The translations under genes were made by a program, and so were the position numbers. A stretch of 64,000 nucleotides of DNA. Source: Rutpela maculata (lineage: Eukaryota > Arthropoda > Insecta > Coleoptera > Cerambycidae). The notes below the pieces were generated by a model, which worked only from the letters and a program-made list of their open reading frames with translations, did no database searches and was not told the DNA's origin. The stretch covers positions 20,891,179 through 20,955,178 of the forward strand of contig OW386286.2 in assembly GCA_936432065.2 (NCBI GenBank), written 5' to 3'. Shown here piece by piece: positions 24,236 through 36,589 of the stretch. Positions within the stretch are counted from its first letter, which is position 1, and the number at the start of each line of letters is the position of its first letter.

Positions 24236-25735
24236 AATAATAATAATATAATAATAATAATGTTTATTGATCCAGTGAGTAAATTACAAACTATAGGACA
24301 AGTCAAAAAACAAATAGATAATTAGTTGTACCACATAATTATGTACACATATACACATTTATATATACAAACATATATAATTTAATTCATTAAAAAAAAT
24401 CCTGAAGTGTATAACAGTATTTATCAAGTAAGTACTCCTTTATATGCTTCTTGAATGAAGGTAATGATTTTATACTTTTATAAAATAATGGTAATGAGTT
24501 AAACAATCTTGACCCCAAATTATCCGGAGTATTCATAGGGATAAGTGTCTAAATGGAACGTGAAATTGTGATTTAGTGCGAGTATTATACATATGTATTG
24601 CTTCATAGGTAATAAAATTTGATTCATTTTTAAAAACAAAAATTAATAACTCCATAATATAAACACAAGCAAAAGGTAGAATTTTAAATTGTTTGAACAA
24701 GTTTACACAAGAGTGGGTGGCTGGAACACCTACTATACATCGTATAATTCGTTTCTGGGCCACGAAGATACTGTGTGTTGCTGGATGACCACCCCAGATG
24801 AGGATACCATAACTCAAAATACATTGAACTTGACCATAATAAAAAGTTATTAATTCTAGGATATCAAGTACGGCTTTTAAGGTTCTAATCTGATAACATT
24901 TAGAGTTTAGAGTTTTAACGGTTTTATCACAATGTGGATGAAAACTAAGTGTACTATCAAAAAGAACGCCTAAAAACGATATATGACCCTCTTCCTCCAA
25001 GGACACAACATTAATTGTAATTTGAGGAGAAGATACATTCGAATTTTGCCTATTATGAAATCTTAAAAATTTAGTTTTTGACGTATTTAGGTATAGAGGG
25101 TTATTATTAAACCATGTCATTAAAGATTTGATGTTATTGTCAATAGTATTTTGTAGGAGTACATCACATTTATTGCTAAATAAAAGGGTGGTATCGTCTG
25201 CGTATAAATTAATTTTCACATTATTTAAATTTATAGGCAAATCATTCATGTATACGATAAACAATATTGGCCCCAGTATGGATCCCTGAGCAACACCAAT
25301 TTTGACAGGTAATAAAGAGGATTTGTATACATGTAAAGTGCTACCCCTGGAATATTCAATCTTAACTTGCTGTTTTCTGTCATCAAGATAAGACGTGAAC
25401 AACTCCAGAGGCAATCCTCTGACGCCATAATATGAGAGTTTCTCTGATAATTTGGCATGGTTTACACAGTCGAAAGCCCGGCTGAAATAACAAAAAATTC
25501 CCACCGGAGTTTCACAATTTTCAAAAACTTCCATAATACTAGTATAAAAAGAGTTCATTGCTGTTATCGTGGAAAAGTCTGCTCTGAAGCCATGTTGACT
25601 GTCATTGAGAATATTATTTTTATCTAAGAAAGGTAAAGTCTGTGCAAGAATAATGTATTCAAACACTTTGGCAAATGCAGTTGAATTGGATATTGGTCTA
25701 TAATTTTCAAGATGTTTTTTATTACATTTTTTATA
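24236..25735 (-). mobile_element. 5'-truncated CR1/Jockey-like LINE
   Basis: The 3' end is an (ATA)n tract at 24236-24260 and the body is read on the minus strand. The element stops abruptly near 25735 within the NYRPIS region of the reverse transcriptase, the usual 5' truncation of LINE insertions. It sits inside the tandem-repeat element. Coding details are in the entry for its ORF. Confidence 0.85.
24533..25730 (-). pseudogene. Reverse transcriptase of CR1/Jockey-like LINE
   Basis: The frame from 25666 down to 24533 is open for 377 codons and continues upstream without a start to about 25730 (NYRPISNSTAFAKVFEY). Motifs are HGFR at about residues 25-28, SRAFDCVNH at 62-70, QGSILGP at 127-133, YADD at 155-158 and FLGVLFD further on. 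The first catalytic aspartate, normally in F-x-D-L-S-K-A-F-D, is replaced by Tyr60, so this copy is probably inactive despite its open frame. The endonuclease and most of the N-terminus are missing. Confidence 0.85.
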
Positions 25736-25893
25736 AATCGATCACATGATATAAATCCGTTTACAACTTTGACCTTTCTGGCTGTGCCTCATAACAGCCC
25801 ACACTTTCTGGCGATCTTATTTTATTCATTTTAAGCATAAAATGTGTACACACAAAAAAAAGAGTCTTGTAACGATGACATAATTTCACTAAT
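25736..25893. repeat. Inverted terminal copy of the tandem-repeat element
   Basis: Its reverse complement matches about 22785-22925 (shared text TGTACACATTTTATG and GAATAAAAT, then GATCGCCAGAAA) plus the segment before the hAT-like insertion at 21.1 kb. It marks the right end of the element. Confidence 0.75.
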
Positions 25894-26578
25894 TTTTACT
25901 TCCACATCCAGTGGTGTAGTAACGACAAAAAAATTTTTAAAAATTTTTATTGTTCAAATAGGCTTAGAATGTCACGAAACGTCGAGATTTTAAGTTTGAG
26001 CAAAAAAAATTTTCTGTCTGTCGGTCTGTCTGTAACTTTTTTTGTTCGCACGTTTACTCTGGAACCGTTTGAGATATTGACTTGAAATTTGGTACACATA
26101 TGTACTTTAACGAGATCTAGAACTAGATTATATTTTCATCTTGTTCCGTCGAAGGGTTGGGGGTAAATTGGGGTAAATTTGGGATAAATAGGTAAATAGA
26201 GCAGGTAAGAGTCCATAAAATTGGTATTTAGTATATACAAGAGAAGCTAAGGTCTAAAAAAAAATTTTGGCATCAGCCACTCCCCCCCATTACCACCCCC
26301 ACCTTATTATTAAAGGGGATGAAAAAAAAAATGTAACTTAGTGTGTGTACAAGAACTAGACATCTCAAAACGTTTTTTTACTTCATCCATCCCACTACCA
26401 CCCCCTATCACCACCCCCACTCCGCTACCGATGTGGGGTATCGTTTTATGGGTTTTTGGGGTAGAGGATTTCAAATATTATATTATTAACGTTCCATAAA
26501 CAATTATTTCCGTATACAAAATTTTTTCGTTGTGAGTGACTTGGATGTGGAAGTAGTGATTCCTTGGGCAGCGGTTTT
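25894..26578. repeat. TCTG-minisatellite repeat family, copy 2
   Basis: Same order of blocks as copy 1, with the minisatellite reduced to about one unit (TCTGTCTGTCGGTCTGTCTG). It ends at the shared GATTCCTTGGGCAGCGG text. Confidence 0.85.
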
Positions 26579-28620
26579 ATATCTTGAACCATCGCCAACT
26601 CGATAGGCTGACATATGCTAGAAGGCTATTTTGTAGTTATTTACTAAGTTCGATAGATTTAATCAACGTATAGAAAATATTTGTAACGATGAGTTTCCGA
26701 AAAAGTCGTAGCTCCCGCACCAAAAGGGGAGTATTGTAATGGTGAAAAAACCACTCTCCAAGATTCCTTCTGATTTTCAAATTTCAGACTATGTGGATTA
26801 CGAACATTAAAATCTTTCAATTCTGTCTGTCGGTCTGTCTGATGCCGCTATCTTTACAAAACTATTTGATGGAGAAGAATTGGGGCAAATCAAAAAGGAT
26901 GCGATATCTCATATAAATAGGAACTAGTGAAGTGAGAGTATTAGTTTACCACTTCAAAAACCAATTCGTCTTTTTTAAGTGGTCAATATTAGCAAAAATG
27001 TCACACAATTTAAATTTTATCTTCGACGTGTTAGAACATATTTACATAACTAAGAAAATTCAACATACAACAGAAGTAATGTAATGACAACCACGTGACA
27101 ACCACAATCTTTTCCTCACAATCCTCGGACGCGAGATCGGAAATATTTGGAATTTACAGCCGCCACTTGTTGAACGTGATTTCCTCGAATAATATTTGGT
27201 GGTTAGTCGATGCTATTGTCAACGAAGAAGAGATATACTTTTATTGGCAGATGAAAAAAATTCGATGAAAGACAATAATATTTCTCATTTAGTTAACGCA
27301 ATTGTTAAGGAAGAAACCTGCTACACTTTTAGTGAGAAATATACAGGGTGGAAAAAAATTAACGAAAAAAAATGACGGACAATTTTACAAAATTTTTTCT
27401 ACGACAGTTCCATTTTTTCATATTTATACAAACCAAAATTAGCTTAAACGTCAAAATATAAATACATAATTTGACGTTTTTAAAGCGAAGATCTTGAGAC
27501 AACTTCAATTGTTTTCAATGCACTCATGGATCTGGCTGTACATAAGCGTGGAATAATCTTACTTTTTTTCACGCTATTTACTTTTTTGCTATTACTATAT
27601 CTTTTTTTTTTCGAAATAAAAGTAATGAAGACAAGTACAATTTTTTTTAACAGTCGGAGAAGGTAATGTGTGACGCAAAAGCCGTAGTTGAGTGCGGCAA
27701 TCCCACTAGTGAAAAAAGGCACTTTATGCATGAGTTTAATACAATATTTTTTCTCCTTAATTTCCATATATATTATCTAAATAAATAGATTTCAGTTACG
27801 TCAAAACACAAATCCATAATTATTTGACGCTTCTAGGGGGGCAAGCCTAGGGCGTCTTGGCTGTGCATGTATTTCGAGCAGCTTATATGGTAAGGTAACA
27901 GAAGTTCGAATCGTCTCATTATTTAAAGCCAACATCAATAATTAAAACGCAAATGAGCTTTACAGAAAATTGCAATTTTTCTTTTATACATCGTGTCTGG
28001 AAGTATTTCTGCCATAACATCTGGCTGCCGCGTGACATCGCGCGGTTCACGCGTTAGTTGTCATGCAACTAGCTTATTTTTAAATATTGTGTGAAAATAA
28101 AATGGGTGCTATATAATATGACATGTATAATCACTATTCTACAGCCTACATATATTGGAAGTAAAAATAGCAAATTCTTAGTAACTTTTTCATGCTAAAT
28201 AACAATATAAAAAGCAAAACTTCAAGTTGGCTCTGGTTTTCCCAATACAGGTAATAAAGTGTAACGCAGGTATAGGCTACAGACGATCCAGCTGCTGGGA
28301 CCCGACATTGTCAGTACGCTTTGAAGATAATTGGAATTCCAGCGGACCAGTTCACTTTTACGAATGAGTTCAAAGCATGCCGACAAGGCTGGCTCTTTGA
28401 TGCTGGATCGTGTGTAGACCCTCTTATACACCCGAGTTTATGGGCGGTCCTATCACAAATAACATGTAGAATTAGAATTCTACGAAAAATAGACAATAGA
28501 CATACTAACTAGTACTCTTTATTTGTCACTAAAACTAATATTCATTCTTAGGTAGTCGTATTTGTACCTAGTACATGATAAGCGTTCATTTTCGAAAGTC
28601 AATAGTGCTATTTTGAAGAT
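26579..28620. other. Non-coding stretch with a dispersed repeat
   Basis: The segment 27478-27610 (GAAGATCTTGAGACAACTTC...) recurs at 30972-31100. A further small TCTG run is at 26822-26842. Short open frames at 28222-28512 show no domain. Confidence 0.45.
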
Positions 28621-30275
28621 ATGCCACGAGATTGTGCAAATACACCTAACAACTTTTGTTATATTTGTGGTGAAGTGACTTTTGCGCATGTTATATTTGT
28701 GGTGAAGTGACTTTTACGCATCAAAAACGTAATTTTACTCCCAAAATTGAGAAGGCGTACCAGTTGTATTTTGGTTGTACAATTGGAGATGAAAACAAAA
28801 AATGGGCACCTCATATATGTTGCAGCAATTTTGCGAATAATCTTTGCAGTTGGCTAAGTGGAAGAGGACGTTCAATGGCTTTTGCTGTGCCCATGATCTG
28901 GCGAGAATCTACAGATCATGTTACCGATTGTTATTTATGCGTAATACCTCCTATTAGACAGGGTATTAACAAGAAAAAAAGGATGGTAATACAATACCCC
29001 AATTTACCATCTGCCATGAGCCCGGTTCTCCATAGTGATGAACTACCTATTCCTAATCCACGTCAAGAATACTGCCTTGATTCTGACGAAGAATCGGATG
29101 ATAATGTAGATGACGACTTAGTCCAGCCATCAACATCACAAGATCCCGATTTCTCTGCCAAAGTGTCCGGTGGTGAACCACACAAAATTAATCAACGCGA
29201 ATTAAGTGATCTTATAAGAGACCTTGATCGATCCAAGGCAAAAGCGGAGCTTTTGGTATCTCGATTACAACAATGGAATTTACTACAAGAAAATGTTAAA
29301 GTTTCCATGTATCGAAGTTGTCAAAAAGATCTTATATCTTTTTTCAAAATGAAAAATGACTTGGTTGCCTGCAAGGACATTGACGATTTACATATTCCCC
29401 ATGATCCTAGTGACTGGAGACTTTTTATTGACGCCTCGAAACTTAGTCTAAAAGCTGTGTTACTCCAGAATGGAAATAAATTGCCATCAATTCCAATCGC
29501 CCATGCTGTCCATATGAAGAAAAATTACAATAACATGAATGCTACAAACTATAGAATATAACAAGTATAAGTGGCAGATTTGTACTTAAAAGTGATAGCT
29601 ATCTTACTTGGTATGCAGCAAGGGTATACCAAATATTGCTGTTTTCTTTGTGAGTGGGACAGTCGAGCGCGAGTAGAACATTACAAAAGAAAAAATTGGC
29701 CGCCAAGACTGGGTTTTGAACTAGGAGAAAAAAATGTTGCTAACATTCCATTAGTTGATTCACAAAAGGTAATACTGCCATCACTCCACATAAAACTGGG
29801 TCTTATGAAAAACTTGGTAAAAGCTATGGACAAAGAAGGACGTACTTTTAGTTATTTGAAACAAAAATTTCCCAGACTTAGTAATGCGAAAACTAAAGAG
29901 GAAATTTTTGTGGGTCCTCAAATCAAGAACCTTTTCAAAGATGCTGAATTTGACAACATTCTAGAAGGTAATGAAAAAGCTGCTTAGAATTCCTTTAAAA
30001 TGGTAGCAACCCACTTTCTGGGTAACAAAAGAGCAGAAAACTATAGAGACCTTGTTGGGAATCTTCTTTCTTGCTACCAGAAATTAGGATGCAACATGTC
30101 ATTAAAAGTCCACTTTCTACATTCACACCTAGATTACTTCCCAGAAAACTGTGGTGCAGTAAGTGATGAGCATGGGGAGAGATTCCACCAGGATATTCAA
30201 AATATAGAAAAAAGATATCGGGGCAAATGGACTTCTGCGATGTTGGCAGACTACTGTTGGATATGTAACTTATAA
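28621..30275 (+). pseudogene. Multicopy arthropod transposon-like protein, broken
   Basis: Reading from ATG 28621 gives CYICGE near the N-terminus, then HICCSNF and PMIWRES, then an acidic linker and a coiled-coil-like segment. The middle part reads YCCFLCEWDSRAR, then LPSLHIKLGLMKN, KFPRLS, FVGPQI and SDEHGERFHQDI. I know this order of motifs from a very repetitive arthropod (and cnidarian) protein family that behaves like a transposon protein but whose superfamily I cannot name. Breaks are a 31-bp tandem duplication at 28659-28720 that shifts the frame, then in-frame stops at 29562-29564, 29568-29570 and 29985-29987. The later pieces all share one frame. Terminal repeats were not found. Confidence 0.75.
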
Positions 30276-30643
30276 GAGACGGGCTAAGAAGCGCAAGAAG
30301 AATAATTAATTTTCTGATTAAAGGGCTTATATTCTAATTAAATATATAGTATATAACATGTATTGTATTTGAAATATATATCAAAATGGCAAATCTTTTT
30401 TCGCATGATGTAATTAATTGCTTTATTTATTAAAATTATACCATAATATGTGAGTTAGGTCAGTTATTACAATTTTTAGAGCCAACAAAATTTTTTATGA
30501 CTATGTTAGACGTAGCTGGGACCAAAACAATGCAAATAAGTGGTTTTGGTTAACGATACAAAATAGAAGTTAAAATTTGTAGGTGTGTGAGTTAAATAAA
30601 ATAAAATGATCTTTAAATTGATCTTTTAAATTGTATTTCGATG
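30276..30643. other. No gene seen
   Basis: AT-rich sequence after the broken gene, without recognisable features. Confidence 0.4.
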
Positions 30644-30712
30644 CTCAAGAGAAGCAACATTCAACGCGGTTAGTACTCGGATGGGTGAAATCCATCTTGG
30701 GAAGTACAGCGA
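30644..30712 (+). repeat. 5S rRNA-derived fragment
   Basis: The text GAAGCAAC...CGCGGTTAGTACTCGGATGGGTGA followed by TTGGGAA matches the middle and 3' portion of eukaryotic 5S rRNA, which includes the internal control region (A box, intermediate element and C box). The first third of 5S and its closing stem are absent, so this is not a working 5S gene. It may be the head of a 5S-derived SINE; the sequence continues without an obvious boundary. Confidence 0.75.
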
Positions 30713-31775
30713 TCTCGTCCCATCTTCTAACGGCTTATATATCAGGGGATACGCGGAAGCTATGTAATTTCAAGACGAATATTACGTGGTGGGTATATCA
30801 TCCTTCAGAGGGGATATAAAGCAGGCGGTCCCTTGTCTATGAAATGTTAGAAAAGTAAAAGATCCCTACTCTTCGAAAGAGAAGAGGTTCAGCAAATTTT
30901 CTAGATTGGGGGTAGCTCGACTCCTGGTAACGAAAATAGCCCAACGCTAAATAAATAGGTAAAAAAAAATTACGCTTCTAAACGGAAGATCGTGAGACAG
31001 CTTCAATTGTTTTCAATGCACTCTTAGATCCGGGTATACATAAGTGTGCAATAACGTTACTTCTTTTCACACGTTTTACTTTTTTCACTATTACAATAAA
31101 CATGTTTTACGCTAAAAAACAATGAAAAAAGAACAGTTTTGTTAATACTAGAAGTAAACATATACATAAGACCAATGACTGCAACTTATTTACTGATATT
31201 TAAAAAGTAGATTGTTAAGAATCAAGTTTTACATGAACGCTATGTTGTATTATTAAGAAAATCTACCTGTTCATCCATGCAATCACAATTTAATTCAGTG
31301 CATTTTGTACTTAGAACAAATGAAGATTACTACTTCGCATGGAGACTTCGTCTACTTAAACGAAATGGACTCATTTAAAAAAGTACAATCGTCTTTAATC
31401 TCGCTGAAGGTTCAGTAACTAGTTTGTATCAATGGTTAAGTGAATTTGTTTAATACATATATACAGGATATTCCTAAATCGTGATTTAATTCTAATGACT
31501 CTAAGACAAAAAGTGAAAAAAAATTAAGTTGAACTTTGGTGACAATGGGTAAATCTGAAAACTAAAAATCTCTTCAAAAATCTGTCTTGGACGAAATGAA
31601 AAATGCCCTAAAGAGTTTACTTAAAAAGGTATATAATACGAAAGCTCCTAAAGTAAAATGGAGAAATTTACCTTATTTAAAATTTTACAGGGACATAATG
31701 AATGGACAAGGTTAAAATTAGATTCCTGAAAATGACGAAGAAATGAACTCTATGGCAGAAGATATGTTAAGATAT
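30713..31775. other. Non-coding; second copy of a dispersed repeat
   Basis: The segment 30972-31100 is the second copy of the repeat at 27478-27610. The remainder has broken coding-like text but no motif I recognise. Confidence 0.45.
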
Positions 31776-32595
31776 TTTACTTCCACATCCAGTTGCGTTA
31801 CTATATTTTCAGTGGAAATATAGTAACGCAAAAAAAAAAATTAAAATTTTTATTGTTCAAATAGGCTTAGAATGTCATGAAACGTCGAGATTTTAAGTTT
31901 GAGAAAAGAAAAATATCTGTCTGTCGGTCGGTCTGTCTCATTCTCTCTGTAACTTTTTTTACTCTGGAACCATTCAAGATATTGACTTAAATTTGAAATT
32001 ATGATTAGATTATGTTTTGATCTTATTCCATTGAATTGGTGTAAATGGGGGTCAATAGGTAAATTAAGCAAGTAGAGTCCATAAAATTGGTATTAAGTAT
32101 ATACAAGACAAGCTAAGTATGGATGAATGTAGTAAGGATGAAATAAACAAAATTTTTGAGGCCTTTGGTTCTTGTACACACACTAAATCGCAATTTTATT
32201 TTTTTCGTCCTCTTTAATAGTAGAGTGGGGGTGGTAATGGTTTGAGACCAGTTTGAGACCTCAGCTTCTCTTATATATACTAAATACTAATTTTATGGAC
32301 TCTTGCTTGATTTACCTGTTTACCCACGTTTATCCCAATTTACCCATCACCCTTCAATGGAATAAGATCAAAATATAATCTAGTTCCAGATCCCGTTAAA
32401 ATACATACGTGTACTAAATTTCAAGTTAATATTTCAAACGGTTCCAAAGTAATTGTGCTCGCAAAAAAAAGTCAGACAGACAGAATATTCTTTTAGCTCA
32501 AACTTAAAATCTCGACGTTTCATGGCATTCTAAGCTTATTTAAAAAATAAAAATTTTCAATTTGTTTTTTCCACTGGATGTGGAAGTAAAATTAA
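31776..32595. repeat. Head-to-head pair of TCTG-family copies
   Basis: A plus-orientation copy (31776-32105) starts TTACTTCCACATCCAGT. An inverted copy (about 32150-32595) ends CCACTGGATGTGGAAGTAAA. Both have lost most of the minisatellite. Together they form a long inverted repeat with about 330-bp arms. Confidence 0.85.
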
Positions 32596-34072
32596 AAAAA
32601 AAAAAAAAATTCAGTCAACATTCTTTATAATGATACTTTAAAACTAAAGTTACTGATATTTCAATTGAATTATTTTTAGGAAATTAAAAATAATAAACTA
32701 AGTTGTAACAAAGCTGTATGGTTAATGATTGATCCCAGCAAACCTTGAAAATTATTTTGTCAATGCAGCTACTTGAAATTAAAGCCAATAATTCAGGAGG
32801 TTAAGAACCTTTCTGTTTTAGTTAGAGTTGGATGTAAACAGAACATGTTGCCAAGAAAACATATAACTCACTTTCTAACTATGTTAACTTGGATGAAGAT
32901 CCTTCCGTAATGTTTGATATCAACTTAGGGAGATCTTGTTTTAACCCAATGATAATATTTGAACACAGAGTAGCATGATTATGGGATTTGACTGTGTAAA
33001 TACCGAACTGCACATATTTGAATATCGTAAAATATAACTTTTTACACGTGAAATGTTAAAATTAGAACATACGTATCTGAAAAAATATACGTGTATTTAA
33101 AAAATAATTAAAAGTGTGCAAAATACTGGGAAATATAGACGCAGAAAAGGGGTCGCGTTTTTGAAATTTTGAATTTTGGAGCTTCAACCTGCTGTTTTTT
33201 TGAAATAGAGGCATTTCGGAACTTTGTCCATGGCGGTTTTCATTGAGAGTGACCTGAGGATTACGTGCCTTGAATTTGCAACGATTCCGTCGACAACGGA
33301 TTGCCCATGCATTCGGTGCGGGGTCATTTCTTACGTAAATCTTCAATTCTCTTTTCATGATTATTAGAAATATAAAAAGCGAATTTGGTATAAATTAAAC
33401 CCGTAATAATCAGTAATGAATGCATACTTCTTAAAGCATGGTCATAATATAAATTCCTTAGTTAAATTTTCTAGTGAGGTTTTTCATAATTATTAAAAAT
33501 ATTCAAACGAATTTATAAACAATTCTCTTCCAGCAAAAACACATATGACTCAACCAGGGACATACCATTCATTAGGGTAACAGTACACCCTGCCAAATTA
33601 AATCAATTTAAAAATAATAGAAACTTGGTACAAAGTGTAAAATGTATAATTTTAAGTGAGTGAGTGATAGGTTTGAGGAATAATACACACCTGAGGACGT
33701 GCGATTAGCGATTCAGTGAGTAGTGATTAATTTCGTACATAATTTGTATTTGTATTAAAAATAGTGTGGTGTTGCATATTCTTTGCGTTATTAATGCTGT
33801 AATAAACTGCTGAGAGGCTGATTCAAACGACTTTCTTAGAAAATCTGAGAAGTGGTTATACATCCACACCCTTGAAAATGTAGACCGCTGTCACCATAAA
33901 TTTACGGCAAGGCAAATGGATTGTTGAAGTGTGGCCATGTTATTCCTTAAGATAAACAGAGTTCCTTAAATAAACGAGCGGTGACGGATAATAAATAAAC
34001 AACCTTATCAGTGGCGTACTATTGGTATAATACGCCAGGGGCTGAACTTCTTAAAGTTCAATATACAGATTT
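32596..34072. other. No recognised gene
   Basis: A minus-strand frame at 33358-33062 (98 codons) has a basic, Cys-containing segment (RCRRNRCKFKAR) but no family I can name. The rest is AT-rich. A retroviral LTR may lie here (AATAAA near 33801), but no second LTR was matched. Confidence 0.35.
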
Positions 34073-34610
34073 TCCCAGGAAATATCTATATACAAGAATG
34101 ATGGATCGAATACAGAACGTAGGAATGAAAGATCACATCCTGGTAGGCACAGAAATAGGGGAACGAGTCAGGGGCATTAAAGCGGGGGAGGGAATATAGA
34201 AGAAATGATAACACATACACGAGAAGAGGTATACCACGGCAACAGTGCAGATAAACTGGAGGAAGAAGAGAAAGCAAAAAATTAACGAATCAAATTAATA
34301 CAAGAAGGCCCTTCAATAACCCACCATCCAATTTCAGGGAATAACTGCTAGAAATCACGCTAGAGCAAGAAGAAATGCTGCACATAGAACAGGCAAAATA
34401 AACAATGCACTCTGAAGCTAAAAGACAAAGGAGCAAACCTCAGAACTCATCACCGGAGCAAGGCTGGAAACATTTATATGGTTTTTCCCAAGGAAATGGT
34501 ATCTACATACAAGAAAAATGGACCAAATACTGAATCTAGGAACGTAAGATTAGATCACATCCTAGTAGGCAAGGAAGCGGGGCAGGAGCTTTAAAGCGCG
34601 GGGGGGGGGG
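34073..34610. repeat. Spaced direct repeat
   Basis: The segment about 34073-34200 (containing ATGATGGATCGAATACAG and GATCACATCCTGGTAGGC) recurs at about 34487-34610. The second copy has a run of 10 G near 34600. Confidence 0.7.
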
Positions 34611-35049
34611 GGCAGAGGTAACTGGGAAAGAAAAGCGAGGGGAAAAATGAATTCCATAAAGAAATCGCAGCGATATATGCTCTACCAATGTCAAAGACGG
34701 AGGAATCAGAAGAAGATTTGTAGAAGCAGAAATACAAAAAGAGGAACATAAACACTCCATATCACGACACAACACATGTTTCACAAGAAGACTCAGAAGA
34801 CGCAGAAGTCCAGACCCAAAAACACAAAAAAGGGAGCTTAAATGCTCCCTCACGATACAATGCGGCAACGCATCTCACAAATACCTACACCTCCCATCCC
34901 ACATTCCTTTATCATGCGCCATGTGGCTCTTGCTGCTGGCAACAAGCATGACCTTAGTCCAACCCAGCGTGGACGTAGCTGGCCCAGCTGTATAACCTGG
35001 GAGTGGCAGCAATGCCTACCGCAGGCTGGTAAATCAATCAATCAATCAG
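34611..35049. other. Unassigned sequence upstream of the retroviral relic
   Basis: It includes a small (AATC)n tract at about 35033-35048 and open frames without recognised motifs. Part could be gag-region or leader sequence, which I cannot support. Confidence 0.3.
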
Positions 35050-35059
35050 CCTCAACAGA

Positions 35060-35215
35060 ACCAACCTTTATAGCACAATGTGATAATATCAAAACCACTA
35101 GTCCGCTACCATTCATTCAACTACAACACCCACCTATAAAACTTTTGATTGACACTGGAAGCTCCAAAATTATTTTAAAACCAAATATTGTAAAAAAAAT
35201 ATTGCCCTCGATTTA
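35060..35215 (+). pseudogene. Retroviral aspartic protease fragment
   Basis: It shows the active-site signature IDTGSS preceded by a hydrophobic strand. The frame ends shortly after; the flap region is not readable in the same frame. Confidence 0.65.
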
Positions 35216-35892
35216 TTTTCTCTAATACAATTAAACTTACAACTAATACTGGAGAAATTATTGTAAAAGAACAAGCTAACATACTTGCATTTCCTGAATT
35301 TAACACAGATCAAAATTTAAATGTAATCCTAGGTATATGATTTTCATGATATCTTTGACGGTGCTTTGGGCTTTGAAGATTTAAAAAAAAACTAAATTTA
35401 CATATTGCCTTTTTTCACAACACTATTTTTAATAATCACTGTCACTTCCAAATTAAATTTAAAACACCACCACTAAAAACTATTATTCGAGAGAACGAAA
35501 TAAAGAAATCTCAACACCATAAACTTGCCGGAATACACAGAATTACTGATTTATGAAATAACAACGCTAATTACTACATCCCAGATACGTTTACCACAGT
35601 CAAAAGCTAAATACTATTTTTTGAACCACATAATTATAATTCATTTCCTGTTTCCTTTGACCACATGCCTTTATCTACTTTAAAAATTTTGACACATGAT
35701 TATTCAATTTCCACACCACAACAAAACATTGATAAATCTGAAGTAGAATCCCTAATCAGATCACAACACTTTAACATGGAAGAAAGAAATAGTCTAGTGA
35801 AATTATGTAAAAAAAAAATATAGCGATGTGTTTCAAAAACCAGAAGATGAATTAACCTTTACAAATAGCCTCAAACACGAAATAAAAACAAA

Positions 35893-36247
35893 ATATGAAC
35901 TACACGTATATACAAAAAGTTATAGATACCCTTATGTGCATAAAGAAGTTCAGAGATAATTCAAGAATATGCTCGATAATAATATTATTCGACCCTCACA
36001 AAGTCCTTTTTCTTCACCGAAAAAAGCCGATGCTAGTGGTAAGAAAAAATGGCGTTTGGTCATCGATTACCGAAAACTTAATGAAAAAACTATTGAAGAC
36101 AGATGGCCTATACTTAACATCACAGAAATTCTCGATAAACTAGGAAGATGCTTATATTTTTCAACTTTAAATTTAGCAAAATTCCACCAGATCGAGATGC
36201 ACCCTAATTCAATTGAAAAAATGGCATTCTCAGTAACAATGGTCTAA
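35893..36247 (+). pseudogene. Ty3/gypsy reverse transcriptase, N-terminal half
   Basis: Finger motifs IIRPSQSPFSSP, then WRLVIDYRKLNEKT, then YFSTLNLAKFHQI are present. The last carries Asn where the first catalytic Asp of the FSTLDL motif should be. The YxDD half and RNase H are deleted; the frame runs directly into integrase-like text. A stop lies at about 35957 in the upstream part. Confidence 0.8.
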
Positions 36248-36252
36248 AGATC

Positions 36253-36530
36253 AAAATGAAAATCACGGAAACACCACCATTTGAAATACTCCATGTTGAC
36301 ACTTTCCACATTAATCAAGAAGACTTTTTAACCATCTTGGATCTCTTCTTGCAATAAAACCAAGGTTACTACTTACAACACAAAAATAGTATCTGCACCA
36401 GGGAAAATCTATTGCAATTTTTAGGACAGATATAACCTTCGACCCCGTCAGTCATCCAGCGATCTTTCAAAGTCTAGGAACTGACATATGCTTAATAAGC
36501 CATTATCATCATATATGAACTTGAACTAAA
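36253..36530 (+). pseudogene. Integrase core fragment of the retroviral relic
   Basis: The short segment reads PPFEILHVDTFHIN then FLTILDLF, the start of an rve integrase core with its first catalytic Asp. Stops follow at once. It is joined to the RT fragment by a deletion. Confidence 0.55.
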
Positions 36531-36589
36531 ACCATTAATCGACTCATTTTGCAATGCAATTTTTCAACTAAATCACTCAACTCAATAAA

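Noticed and set aside
33062..33358. Small basic protein gene on the minus strand
   Set aside because: No recognisable family, no splice or polyadenylation evidence; left unassigned.
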